NCBI GenBank assembly: GCA_001939145.1
Contig: LSRX01000057.1
Coordinates: 752,672 to 816,671, forward strand
DNA length: 64,000 nucleotides
DNA from: Symbiodinium microadriaticum
Taxonomy: Eukaryota > Sar > Dinophyceae > Suessiales > Symbiodiniaceae
Reading direction: 5' to 3'
In this document: in pieces, positions 28,126-41,236 of the stretch
Numbering within the stretch: position 1 is the stretch's first letter
Layout of the letters: each line of letters opens with the position of its first letter
Made by a program: the position numbers and the translations under genes
Notes under the pieces: generated by a model
Seen by the model: the letters and a program-made list of their open reading frames with translations, nothing else
Told to the model about the DNA's origin: nothing
The model's database searches: none

Positions 28126-31100
28126 TGCGAATACTACTGCAGTTTGGAGTTTTGGCTATGAGGGGGCTCCCACTCCAAGCAGTAGAACCTTCAGGAAAGG
28201 GACCCTTTGATGCTGGGAAACCGCCTAATCACAGCGGTTGGATGTGAGCGCTTGTCACCGTGCTACCTCAACGGATCAACTGTGTAGCGTCAAGACAAGT
28301 CTCTCCGACGAAGCCAGCGTTCTTCACGTTTAGACGCAAGATTCCAGGCAATTTAGGGTTTAGGGCCGTTTATGGCGAATGTTTTAGGCTCTGAAGCCAA
28401 AACGCCGAGGGAGCAGCGCAACAAACCAACAACAAAAAACCAACACACGAACACCTCAACCACCAACATCAACGACGAAAACGACGATTAAACGATAACA
28501 GCGCCGCCACCGCCACCACCACCACCACCACCACCACCATCGACGATTCAACGGCAACCTTTCGCCAGGCCTTCCAGAACTCACACTTCATGAGTACAAG
28601 GCGGATAAGCCACTCTCCAAGAAAAGCAAACCTGGCGCTGGGGAGGCAGATTCATCGGGGTTTAGGGCTGAAGCGTTCCAGGGGTTGTGGCTTCGGGTTT
28701 CGAGCGCCTGACCACGCCGCAGTTTTTTTTTGGCACCTTTCAGCTTCAATTCTGTTTCCCAAACATGCGAGCAATATATTCATTGGATCAGGCTCGGACA
28801 CCCCTGGCTGCGGGTCTGCAACGGTCTTACAGAAGTGAAAAGGGTTACGCCAACGCCACGCAGCAAGGGGTTTCGGGTATAGCTCTTCTATGCGTGTAGG
28901 GTCTGCTACACCGTGCTATGTTCTTCCAGCTTGCTTTGGTAGCAGTTCGAGCTGCAAGAGTGCCTTCATCTGCACACTAGGCTGCATAGTCCAGGGAGGT
29001 TATTGCTCCAAGTCCCATGCGATCCCTTGATGGTCCTGGCGAAGCTACGGTAGCCACAATGCTATTCCTAATTAGCTCGCCTGTTGCAGAATTGAGATTT
29101 CGGGGTGGAGTCTGCGAAAAAAGCGGATGGGAAGCTGGCTGCCTGAATTTTTGCCATCCTACCTAGCAAGGACGAGCCCGCATTGGCTCAGGCATAGGGT
29201 TGAGGTTTCAGCATCTGCCTTGGCTAACATAATCTGTTGCTGCTGTTCATGCAGTGAAGGTTTAGGATTTTGGGTAGACTGGTTTTCCAGGTTGCTCGTT
29301 TTGTTGCTGTCGTCATGGCGCTCTGAACAGTACAATCTGCATGCAGCGGTGTTTTCGAATGACAAGATAATAATACTAGTAGTAATGCCAGCAAGAACAG
29401 GAAAAATAACAGTGTCCATAACACCACTGATAATCATGGCTATATACGGTAGTAGCCAAGAACCCTACATCTACCTCAAGGACACTTGGGAAGGGCCTTC
29501 GGGCTAGTTCTGCTCAGGTCCTGACCCACAACCCCAAGCTGCCGATTGTGCAGAACTCCACTTTTGCCATCAACATGAAGTTGCAAGCCCCATCCACCTC
29601 TTGGAACCCACACCCAGCATCGGGTCTGCATCTCAGCCCCGGGTCATCATGGAGCCAGGGTGCGCAAAGATAGTGTCGAGTACGTGAAGGACGTCGAGAA
29701 TAAGATCGGAAGAGAAACCATCCGATTGGCCCAGTGTCTTGCCTCAGGCACCGACAGGTTCGCTGATGATGGAGGCGTTGTTAACCATTAGATTCATTAG
29801 ATCAGGCTTATGTAGAGGTTTTCGAAGCCCACGCTTCCATGCCCCTTCACTTTGCACCCGCAGTCGAGAAGTTGATCTCTGATCACCTGCGAGCTTCCTC
29901 TTTATGTCTGTATCCCTTGCCGGTTCTAGCAAATCTAGCATTGCAACCCGCCGAATCCCTAAACCCTGACAACTATGTTCATCCCCGGGCCCTCGTACCG
30001 ACCCGTCAAAAAAGGCGAGCGACCGATATCCTGCCCCTCCAGCTCCAACTCCAGAAGCATGACGACCGAGTTGGCGAGCCTGAACGGGATTTCTCGTTTT
30101 GAGCTTTAAGGGGTGTAAGGTGTACGCCTTTTTGGATGGAAGGCTTGGGTTTTGGTGGCGCCAATGTTTATTAGTGGCATTCCAAGCATCGGGGGCAGCC
30201 TACAGGCCTCTGCCCTAAAGTGATGCTGAGAATTTGTTCGCTCTGCAACCCATAGCCCATACGTTGGCTTCAAGCACACCGGCTAGCGAGCGGCTCTGTT
30301 TCCCACCAGCCAAAGACAACAGATTACGAGTTCGGGGCTTGATGGCTCAGAGATTTTCGCGACATCGATCCATGACAACAGACCATTTGCATGTCACGGA
30401 TCACAAGCTGAAACTGTCCCGGATCCAACAGCAGCATACCTCATAACTCCGACGTCTTGCATTTTGCACGAGATTGGTCACATTGTCACTTTTCAGCAGG
30501 GCCATATTGGGGCGATCCTCGCTGCAACTCCGCTCGCTGCACAAGGTCTTTTGTGGAACAAATACATCCGTTTGCGTCTGCCTTGATATCTCGCTGGTGA
30601 ACTGTTCAGCTTCTTGCGGTGCACGTTTCCTCCATGCACCCAAGTTCAGCAGCTCATTGCGCGGAGCAGGGGGGAGAGAAACCAAAGGAGACAGGAACCG
30701 CAACAACGAAGAACAACTCACCGATGCAAGCGCAATCGTCACAAGATCCTGCTGCGATGTACCAAGTTGCGAGCCTTGAGTGCCCGAAGAAAAACAAGCG
30801 TATGCCGATGCTGAAGCTAGGCAGGAGTCCAGTATAACTGACACATGCAAAGGATCGTCTGCGGCACAAATTGAAATCCTGTTGCTCAGATACTTTTCGC
30901 GACGGTGTGCAAAGAGGGCGTTGCGTCTGCGTTTTCCGGCTCCAGGGCTTTGGCTGCTCCCAAACTTAGTTCGAATGGTTAGCTATACACAACTCTCTCC
31001 CAGGGGATACTGCTGCCTTTCCACTCCCTAACGTAGAGTGAATCCTGCACCCAAGTATCCCAACCCAGGTACCAACAAAGCCAAGGAGCACAAGCGCAGC

Positions 31101-34100
31101 TCCAACGTAGTCAAGCCTTCCAACCCATCCTTCGTTCAGTACAAAATAGACCTCCTCAATACTACAAGACTTCACATAGATGGGCTGGCTATGCTCCCCA
31201 TTTCAGGATTGAGCCTGGGGGTATAACCCTAACCCCCGCAAGTAGGCCCTTTAGGCGATTGCTGCTGATTTAGAGGGTTTACGGTTAGGGAGGTCGAAAC
31301 CCAAGATTGGTCTTGACTTGGAGCATCGAGGCTGAAAACTTTTGAAGCAAGCCTCGTCTCAGTCTGTGTTTGGGCTTCTACTTCTTTTGGAAGCTTAAGG
31401 CCCTGAATCCTACAAACACCAAATCGCCAACAAAAAACTCAAACCAACACCCTAAAGCCTGAATCCTAAAGGCCTACAACCCTTCGAAGCCCGTTGGTTG
31501 CTTTCAGGGCTCCATTACAGTTTCTCGGGTTACTCTAAAGGTTGCCATAAGGCGTTTAGCTTACACAAAAAGTCGCCGCCCACATCGAAGCCCAGGTTTC
31601 GCTCACGTCTCTCGAGGACGGTGGCATCCATGATGGACTCGAAAACCCTGGAGTCTGTAAGGGTGCCGTTTTGAGGCTCTTTTAGGGCTGCATGGAGTTT
31701 AAGATATGAATATGGGCGTTAATGATGAGTAAGGTCAGAGGGTATACTGTTGCTCAGCCTCGGGGCTGTAAGACTGTGTTTGGGAGTTCCTGGGTTCAGG
31801 CTTGTCATTCATAGTAAGTAAAGATGAAAGTGTCTCTTGTTTCCACGAATAAGACAGGGCCTCACAGAGCTATACTTACGTACAGTAGGGCCCGAAAGGT
31901 TACCGAGAGACCACGATCGTATCGGCAAACGCCAAAAAAAACAACACTGGTGACCCGGAGCAGGGTGTCATGTGCTATTCAATTCCAGAACCGACGCTCG
32001 GATCCGACTCATTCCACGTTGGAAGCAACCTTCCAGGCAGGAGAGGATACTTCGGAAGCATCTTTTGCGATGTGCACAGCAGGACAGAACCGGCCGTGCT
32101 GGAGGTACTTGATTCCACGCAAGCAAGGTGCAAAATACAAGGCATGCTCGAGAACGTGTACTCTGTCCTCAGATCTTGAGTATCCCCGAAGTGAGGAACG
32201 TTGTGCAAATCGAAGCATGGATCTGAATCCCAATGATGGAAGATTTGGTGCTTCTAGGGATAGAAGGCTGCGATTGGCGATCAAATCTGTTGTGACAGGC
32301 GCTTTGAAGCAGCTGTGTTGCCGCGCCGAGCGACAGCGCCACTCTTGCTTTGATCTAAACACGCATAGTTGAAAGTTACAGTTCGGTGTGAAAGGCTGTG
32401 CTGTCATGCTACATACAATGGCTGTATCAGTGAACTCTGCACTGCACGAATAGGCTGATGCTGACTCTTTCAGGACATCTATGTGAAAGGTTACCATTAA
32501 GTGGCTAAGTTCCACGCCTTGTTGCGGTCACATTCCCGACAGAAGACCTGCGTGTAGAATTCGTCGTAGACTGGCCACCTTCATTTTCGCACAATGACAC
32601 AATACTAGGCATGCATACATGCTTATGTACATACATATATGCATACATACTTAGGTACGTACTTTCGTAGGTATGTACGTACGTGCGAACAAGCATACAT
32701 CCCCATGTACATACCTATGTATGTAGGTGGGCACATGCATACATACCTACGTACATGCGTATGTAGATATATACATACATACATGGACTATCAGGTTTTC
32801 TATGAGGCATCCGTACTGTATTTATGCACTTGCACGTCCTACATAGAAGCTACACTCGTACTCCGCAGAGTCTGCTTTACATTGCAGGGTACTGGTGATG
32901 TTGTACTGGTGATGTTGATGAACATCATGAAGATGACGACTGCCCATGACATTCCGACTAAACAGGTGGCGTCGGTCATTGTCTTGGAGCCGAGCCAAAA
33001 TGCCATGTAACACTCGGAAACTGCATGCGGTATAGAATGCCTCATTTTCACCGCAGGGACAAGCGCCGATCTGCAATCCTTGCACTGTGAATCCGAAACA
33101 CCCTGAACTCCAAATCCCGAACAATGAAACCCCAAACCCCAGCCGCTTAATCCTGAGACGGTGCACGGGACGATGAGGCATTGGACGTCTCAGAACCCAC
33201 GTTTAGCGTCGAGGGATCGTCTGACCTCATTAGCGGTGGGGAGGATCTTTGGGCTTGTAGGGCATAGGGTCATATAGTACTGGACTTCAGCGACTTTTTC
33301 AGGTTGTTGAGTTGTGTACAAATAGTATGATTACCAGGGTTCTTGTGGATTGTGGCTAATGTCGCTGTTCCTCAAGCACTCAGAAATCCCAACTTGCAGG
33401 GTTCTCCTTTCAAGGAAAACCTATAGGAGCCTTCTGCTTCCTATAAGGGGAAACCGTTACTAACTATGCCGACACATATATTAGCCCGGCAGTCTTGGAC
33501 CTGGGGCCTGCAGGTTTACTTAGGTGTGCGCACATAGCCCAGTGCCCCTAAATCTCAACCATACTAAGGATCCATCAAAAGCCGCACGGAGTTTTCTTTG
33601 GATCAAGGATGTCTCATTTCTATAATGTTGCAACCTGTTCTTTCTGACGTCCCAATGGTAGACGACAACAGGACAACAGAAGGCGAGGTCTCTCCTAGAA
33701 GGGTTTGACCTGTGACGCGCTGATCATATTCCTTTTGCCGAAGATGTCTCTTGCATGCACAATGCAAGAACAGTGTGTGGAATCGGCGTGGCTTGGAGAT
33801 TTGCTTGACTTCAAGAAGCTGCTGTATCGTCTTTAAATGAATGTCCAAAGGAGGACATAGAGACTAAACGGTTAGATTCAACACGAAAGGGGAACTTTGC
33901 TTCTTGCAAGGTTGGACCCTGGAGGTTTCGGTCTACCAGCGGAGGACCCGAACACGTTCTTCCTCTGCCAAGAGATCCTTTGAACGAGTTTGGAGTTGGA
34001 GGGTTAGTGGTTCAGGGGTGCCAAATAAAAGTGCGCTTTGTGCCCACGTGGTGGGGTTGGATGAAGATTTTAGCGTTTAGTGGAATTAGTGCACAGGATG

Positions 34101-34139
34101 TGTGGGTGCCTGGCACCTACCTCGGGCAAGCCAGATGTT
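28126..34139. other. Gene-poor DNA, no supported gene
   Basis: The stretch includes a CAC/CCA triplet run (about 28498-28545), an ACATAC/ATGC-type tract (about 32610-32785) and scattered telomere-like words. Opposing frames at 31824-32372 (plus) and 32009-32515 (minus) overlap and cannot be told apart from chance. One copy of a short dispersed motif lies near 29150-29186. Confidence 0.45.
32610..32785. repeat. ACATAC/GTAC microsatellite-like tract
   Basis: Imperfect four-base units (CATA, GTAC, ATGC) run for about 175 bases. Confidence 0.7.
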
Positions 34140-34142
34140 ACA

Positions 34143-34805
<663 letters not shown>

Positions 34806-35712
34806 ACGCACACGAACTTGACTGTTATTCTCTGGAAGGTAGACCAGTTCGAACGAAGCCATCTCAGTCAATGCGCGGGTTTTCCTTCGCTGATCCTACA
34901 AAACATTGCGGACACCCGAAGACCATGGCGATGCAAACCTCAAGACTCCGAAGCCTTCCTCTGAATCCGACATACACCATCCAGACAAAGCGCCGTTTGC
35001 AGAAAACAGGCGGGAAAGGATCAACATCCTCCTCAGAGCGAAGGGCATGAGTTTCGGTGGAGGTTTTGGGCGCTGCTTGGGGTGGGCAACAACATTCGAC
35101 AAACCTTCAGCTCACTTGGAATCAGCTGCCAGAGGCACCTCGAGTGGATCTGAGATCCCATGGCTTCGAACGATGTGCCTTCCCTCTTTTTCACCTCCGT
35201 CCCCTGCGGCAAATCGCCGGCAAAACCATAATTCGTCCTTTGCGGCCAAGCTTCTGGAAGAATGGGTTGCCGAATTCGACACTTTTCCAGGCTGGCTGTC
35301 CGAACGCGGGTCTCAACGAGGTCCTGTGACAACCCCATCATGTCCGGGGCTGTGGTGGCAATCGGGGGCGGTTTTGCAGTGCTTGCTTGTGGTCCATCGA
35401 AGTGGCATCGGCAGAGGTTGCGGACATAGGGTCTTTGGCTTCTCAGTGTGTCTTGTCATGGTGTCAGTAGCATGGGCCGGCATTCGCGGTGGTGGCTCTT
35501 CCTTGTGGTGTTGATAGCTGCATGGCAGAGTTAGGCCAACACGCGCAGAAAGGAGGCTTCAAGTACCTTCTTGCAACGCCAGAAAGCTTTGCCGAAGCAT
35601 CGATGAGCTTCATCTTCAATCACAGGAAAATCCTAGACGCATCCCGTGTATCCTGAACACAGGAAGCCTTCGGAGCCTCAGCACCCGTGCGACACTTTTT
35701 CAACGGGCGAAT
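34806..35712. other. Open but unassigned DNA
   Basis: A plus-strand frame runs 34906-35514 (203 codons) with segments such as AAKLLEEWVAEFDTFPGWL and a hydrophobic end (VFGFSVCLVMVSVAWAGI). Shorter frames overlap it on both strands. It might be part of a gene with the frame at 35713, but I see no domain and no clear exon boundary. Confidence 0.3.
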
Positions 35713-36111
35713 ATGGTGGCAGTGCTATCGACAAGTGGCACCAGAGGAGCCCCCAAATCTGAGAAAGAGATGGTGCCTTCCGAGCAACGACACCGCGATG
35801 GAGGGCCTGCCACGAAAACAGTGGGGCCAGCTTTGCAAGAGTTAGTTATCCGAAAACGCCGCCTGGATCTTGATGGCCGCCTGCTCCTGCAGGTAGAGCT
35901 CGTCCTGCCAGCACAGAAGAGCATCTACCCCGGCTCCGAGCTGGTGACTAAAAGACATGTTTGTGCGTGGTGGTGTGTCTTCTTCCTGCTTGCATGTGCT
36001 TGCATCTCACTGGTGATGATGCATGCAGCCGTGGAAAGCTCCCTAGCCGCTCGAGTGACCAACCCTCACCCGATGCCTGAAGCTTTGTCGCCTCTTTATT
36101 CCGGGTGCTAG
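35713..36111 (+). CDS. Uncertain small ORF with one hydrophobic segment
   Basis: The 132-residue frame starts at ATG 35713 and has a polar N-terminal two-thirds (EKEMVPSEQRHRDGG, later ELVIRKRRLDLDGRLLLQVE). A single likely membrane-spanning stretch follows near residues 85-105 (WWCVFFLLACACISLVMM). That would suit a small membrane-anchored protein or the terminal exon of a larger gene. It has no recognised family, and opposite-strand frames are shorter. The preceding frame ending at 35514 could belong to the same gene. Confidence 0.25.
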   Translation: MVAVLSTSGTRGAPKSEKEMVPSEQRHRDGGPATKTVGPALQELVIRKRRLDLDGRLLLQVELVLPAQKSIYPGSELVTKRHVCAWWCVFFLLACACISLVMMHAAVESSLAARVTNPHPMPEALSPLYSGC

Positions 36112-37321
36112 CACCTCTTGTCATCTCCATGCTTGTGTTTACGATTGAACCCCTCTGGAAGTACTAAGCCCAGCAACGGTATCCATTCTGTTCCTGGACC
36201 TACTGATGTTGACAGGCCGAATCTTCTATCATGTGAATAAAGAGCGTCACCCGCTCCATCTAGGAACACTTTGCTGAGCACCTACACGTATCAACGAATA
36301 CTGCATCTGTCTTACAAATAAAGTTTTCAGATACTGCTACTGCTATATAGACCGAAATATTCTCATGAAATAACTACTACATGTTCGTACACTAAATTAT
36401 TGTTGCATACCCTGTCCTGAAATGGCACTGCGCCAAAGTTTGTCTTTGACCGTGATGGCAAACCCCAAAAGCCCAAAGCCTTCCCCTCAACTTCGAGCTA
36501 CAACTCGGCGCCTTCATAACTAGACTAGAGTCCTTGAAGGGTTCCTTTAAGAAGGTTCTATGAGGGCTGCCATACAGGTTCTATGCTGTAGAGGGCCTCA
36601 GAATTAGAGTAAGGTTTTGGGATAGTGCAGCTATATTACATTAAGGAACCTGGAGGAAAATATTGGTATATGGCCAATTATCTAAGCCACTGAATCACAA
36701 ATGTTTAGGGTTGAGGGTTTCTTTCCCCCCTCGCGTAGCTAGGACGAACTCTCATAGCATGGTGGTACACGAGAGGAAAGGTCTATGCACATGCGTCTCG
36801 TAGCATGTCATCATTCATTGACACATTCTCTCGTTCTCTTGTTACGAAAGTGACTTTTGCGACGCTCCAACGCGCAATCAGAAATCCCCACAGAAACTCA
36901 GAAGCAGTTGCTAGTTGTTGTGCTCCTACATGAGCATGCTGGCATCTTGGGCTGAGCCTGTGGCGCACGAACAAAGCATTCAGGCTTTAAGGAACCTACT
37001 CGTGAGTCAGACGCATGACCCGATGTAGGTAGCAACAAAGCCTTCATCGGCAAAAGGCGAAACAACTAGAGGCCTTATAGATGCTAGTAGAGACCTGAAA
37101 GGAATCCGGATAGAATCTTCATAGACCCGATGTGATATTACCCTAAACCCTACAATCCTGAATCCCTAAACCTTTGGAAGCTGGTGGTACGTAAGTCGAA
37201 ACCCTGAAATGCCACCATTTTTCCGCACCTGGATCTCCTCCAAAGCTCGAGGCGGCTCGTCGGAATGCATGTTTTGTAGCCTGGCTCGCTAGGGCAATTA
37301 TCTACCTGAATTGGGCTTTAA

Positions 37322-37460
37322 GCATATATATATATATATATATATATAAATATGCATACATAATAAATAGTTTTATATATATCCTATTACTATTATTACT
37401 ATTGTTATTATTATTATTAATATATATATATAATATTATATATATATATATATTTATATA
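37322..37460. repeat. AT microsatellite tract
   Basis: Runs of TATATA broken by ATTATT units over about 140 bases. Confidence 0.85.
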
Positions 37461-38269
37461 TTTTCTCGTTGCCTGGGTTTTGATGCACTCCCTGTGCTGT
37501 GGTTATGGTTCTCGGGGTCGTGGTAAGGAACTGAAGGCAAGCTACCGTAGTGGTCGACTTCAGGGTTTACGGTTTTGGGCTTGGGCATGAGTGCTACCAT
37601 GGTCCGAAAGGGCTTTGTGCCGGTGGTTGTCGGGTACGAATGCTGCAGGCAAATGCGCTTTGCCAGGTTGTCAACAATCAAAAGGCAAAAAAACAGCTGA
37701 AACAATGCTTCCTGCAACATTGTTCGAAAAACATGGCCCTGATTGTGCAAAAACTCCATATGACTTTTCCGAGGTTTCCTGTAAGCCATGGTCAAGAGAC
37801 GTATGCCAACGTGTCTGGACTGACAGGGTCAGGTTGATATATACATATATCTTTTGGTGACCATGTCTATTTTGAACGCTACTTTTCTAAGGCTCACGGT
37901 TCAGAGAAGGTCCACCACACTTCGTTGCGAGTCGCGGCGGAGAACTGCGCCCGGGAAAGCTGTTGATCTAAACATAGGGATCCCTTTGATTGGAATCGGG
38001 TTACGGTATGGTATGGTATAGCTCATTTCCGCTATATCAACTAAACCTCCGAGACTCCAAGACCTCGTGATTAAGGTGCGATTTATCATGAAGCTGCTGC
38101 TCCAGTTCCAACGGCACAAAGAGACTTGATTGTCTGCTTCTTGCCATCTCATCGAACAAGCTACTGCGTGTCGAGTGTGCTTGCGCTCGTGAGCTTCGGT
38201 AGTGCAGTTGAGCATTTGTAGTGTATGGATGCCGCTGAAGCAAAAAGGCATCTAATTATAGAGGCTCCC

Positions 38270-38313
<44 letters not shown>

Positions 38314-40090
38314 CATATATGCGTGTGTGTACACATGTGTGCATGTGTGTTGTCCTGGTTGGTCAAACCTTGCACATGGCCTGATTAGGTCAACGGCAGA
38401 CATCGGCAAGTCACTTCGCTATCTTCTCCGACCAGGGCGTCTTTTAATGTATGTAAACCACCTGCAACTAATGACAGTGAATGCTTCATGGGAATTCATG
38501 GCCAGGCCAAACCAGTCTCGGGGCCTTCATAATTAGCGAAGGGCTGCGGCTTGTGTGTAGTGACTTCACGATCCTTATATGGGAGGCTCTCCACCTTCGA
38601 GGCCCTGATCGTAAACTTCATGGACTTGTGCTCTGGGTTCGACATGTTTTCTTTACAGGGTCTTGTTCAAGATCCTACTTGGAGGGTGTAGTGCGTGATG
38701 CTAGGACCTAGTTCGGTCCAACTGAAACTCTTCCAAGCGCACGGCCCTGAATCCAAACTTGCATTAAACCTTGTCTTGCCCGCGACCTGCTCAAAGACTG
38801 GGAGAGCATCGTCATGAGAGCTGCATGCTGCTCATGCACAAACCTTATTCGCAACAAGTTTCGGGCGTTGATCCTATGTGAGGTTGATCATGTTTCTTGT
38901 CCGGAGGTCCGGGTTGGATGTTGTCAGCCTAAGTAGCGAAGGTTGAACTCTGAAGAGTGATGGTTGATAAAGGCTCAGAGATCACTTTCTTCTTCGTGGG
39001 ACTGTACCACGACCGGACAGGCCTGCATCAAAAACTACCCGGCCCAGGGTCAGCTGAGTGAAACATGTCTGCGAAGCCCTTTCATGATTCAAGCATTACT
39101 TTCCGAGCCATTGCATGCGTTACGGCATTCCCTTTTTCAGGTTCAGGACCCCGAATTTTGACCAGTTTGGGCGTGAAAGACTTAGAAGCGTGGCTTTGGG
39201 GATGTGAACTTGAAGCTTCATGCGCCGAGGCTCGAAAGTAGGTTTGCCTCCTCTTCTTGGAAAATACTGACCACCTCCTGAAGAATTGCAAAGCACATGG
39301 AAGTCCCAGAAAGGAGCAGGGCTCGAACAGAGATCCCAAAATGTTTGCACAAGCAGGGATGCCTGATATCTTGAACTCTCTAAACACGAACCGGCTTTGC
39401 TTTTCGTGGCCGCCGAGAAGGCCTGTTGTCTGTGCCTGCGGGCCTGAAAGCTTGGACATTGCCATTTAGGCTACCGGCCATGGCTTTGCTTTGATACAAA
39501 CTGAACCAACTTTCCAACCCAACAAGACAACCTCGATACGGCGCGCACCAAAAAAAACCTATCCATGTGAAACTCCTCATGATTCCTACTATCTTGCTGC
39601 AAAGCTGTGAGCTCAACACCCGGACCCCAAGAGTGCTCCACACTCCAGCTCCTGCTGGGTCTCATCCTCCGTGCTGCCTGGAGATGGCCTCAGAAATTTC
39701 TGGGGGATCCCTGAAAAGACTAGCTTCATAAAGCAAAGGAACTTTAATACAGACACCACAACAGTGGGAACCTTCTGAGGGTCGTGATGTCTTTGCTTAC
39801 TCGATTTTGGCAACTCAGGATGTGTGGGTGTTGCCGACTGTTCGATGACCATGCCTGGTGCAAAGAGACCCCTTCCGCTGTCTTCGTCGCTCTTCCACCC
39901 TCAAGGGGCTTGCTTTTTTCAGTCAGCTTCGTGTCAGGACAAAGGATTGCTCGAGCCTCCAACGCCCCGAAGGCTGTTTGCATTTGCCGAGCGATGGGCT
40001 CAAGGTCGCAAGATGGACGTTGAGGTTCCGCGGATCTTCCGGCAAACCTACGTTGGAGACCCTCCTGAACCCGAAATCTACAGGCCAGGA

Positions 40091-40119
40091 GTTGTAGTGG
40101 TAGTTGAGTTGCAGTTGTA

Positions 40120-40163
<44 letters not shown>

Positions 40164-40175
40164 GTGGTAGTGGTA

Positions 40176-40208
<33 letters not shown>

Positions 40209-40240
40209 GTCGTCGCCGTCGTCGTCGTAGTCATGATAAG
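40091..40240. repeat. (GTA)n / (TAG)n trinucleotide tract
   Basis: GTAGTAGTA units with GGT interruptions run about 150 bases and end in GTCGTCGTC. The Tyr-rich and Val-rich frames across it are artefacts of the repeat. Confidence 0.85.
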
Positions 40241-41224
40241 AGTTAGTGGTAGCAGTAATAGGAGAAGCTTGCGACTTTTGAAGCCATTCTGGCATCTCCG
40301 TGTCCAGGGTGTCGCATCTGGGTCGAGGAGAATGCAGTGTAATTGCGATTCACATTGGCTCATGATTTCTTCAGTAGTCTTCTTTCAGATGCCACGAAGA
40401 CTCTAAGCCCTAATAACGCAGAGGAGGTGCTACAACAACGGCATCCTAAGCCCGTACACCTGAAATCTAACACTGTGTTCGTGAGAATGAGGGGACCCCC
40501 TGTCGCCGCTGCGGACGGCTTGTCGGTCCAGGTATGGGGAGGTTGAACGCTTGGTGCGATTGCGCTGGCAACTCTGGAGGAAGCAGCCACTGGCATGGGT
40601 TCATCTCCAGGGTGGGACGTTGGCCTAATCTTGCAATGCTTCCACCACCTGTACCTGTACGCGGACCTGAAGCCTTTCTCTCCGAATACAGAACAAGCGA
40701 AGGCTAGTACTGCTACTTTCGTACCGTTATCATTATTACTGCTTCTAGTGCTCGAACTTCTCCATTATGTGTATTGGCATTGGCAGTAGTACAACACCCT
40801 TAGGGAGAACGCAAGGTCCCTGTTGGGCGGCCGAGGGGCAGTGACCGTTTGGCCATGGCCACCATCCAAGCAACCACTCCAACGAGAAGTGTGCAACGAG
40901 AAACACCAAACAAGCTGATGGCAATGGTATGCAGAAGAGTAACCATAAACTCATAAATGCCAGAAGTAAGTACAAACGTCAGAGGTCACTATGCTCAGAA
41001 ACTTCGGGGGGGGATCTGCAGGATGCGCTAGGTATTCTGGCTCGCTTTTTTCTAGCCTTCTGCATTGCCAGGACGAGACCTGCTTGGCTGGGCTTTACGT
41101 TTATGGCTCATCGTGGTGGTGAGAGGCTCTGCTTGCAGAGCAGACTGCGGACACGACGCCTAACTCCGAGGCGGCGGACCCTGACGCAAAGCATTTAGCA
41201 TTCAGAAGCCCCCCCCCCCCCCCC

Positions 41225-41236
41225 NNNNNNNNNNNN
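41225..41236. other. Assembly gap inside a poly-C run
   Basis: Twelve N bases are flanked by C runs. This is a scaffold gap, and the true length is unknown. Confidence 0.95.

Noticed and set aside
31824..32515. Opposing frames of 182 and 168 codons
   Set aside because: Both strands are about equally open and neither shows a family motif or leader.
40091..40363. Tyr/Thr-rich minus-strand and Val-rich plus-strand frames
   Set aside because: Products of the TAG/GTA trinucleotide repeat.
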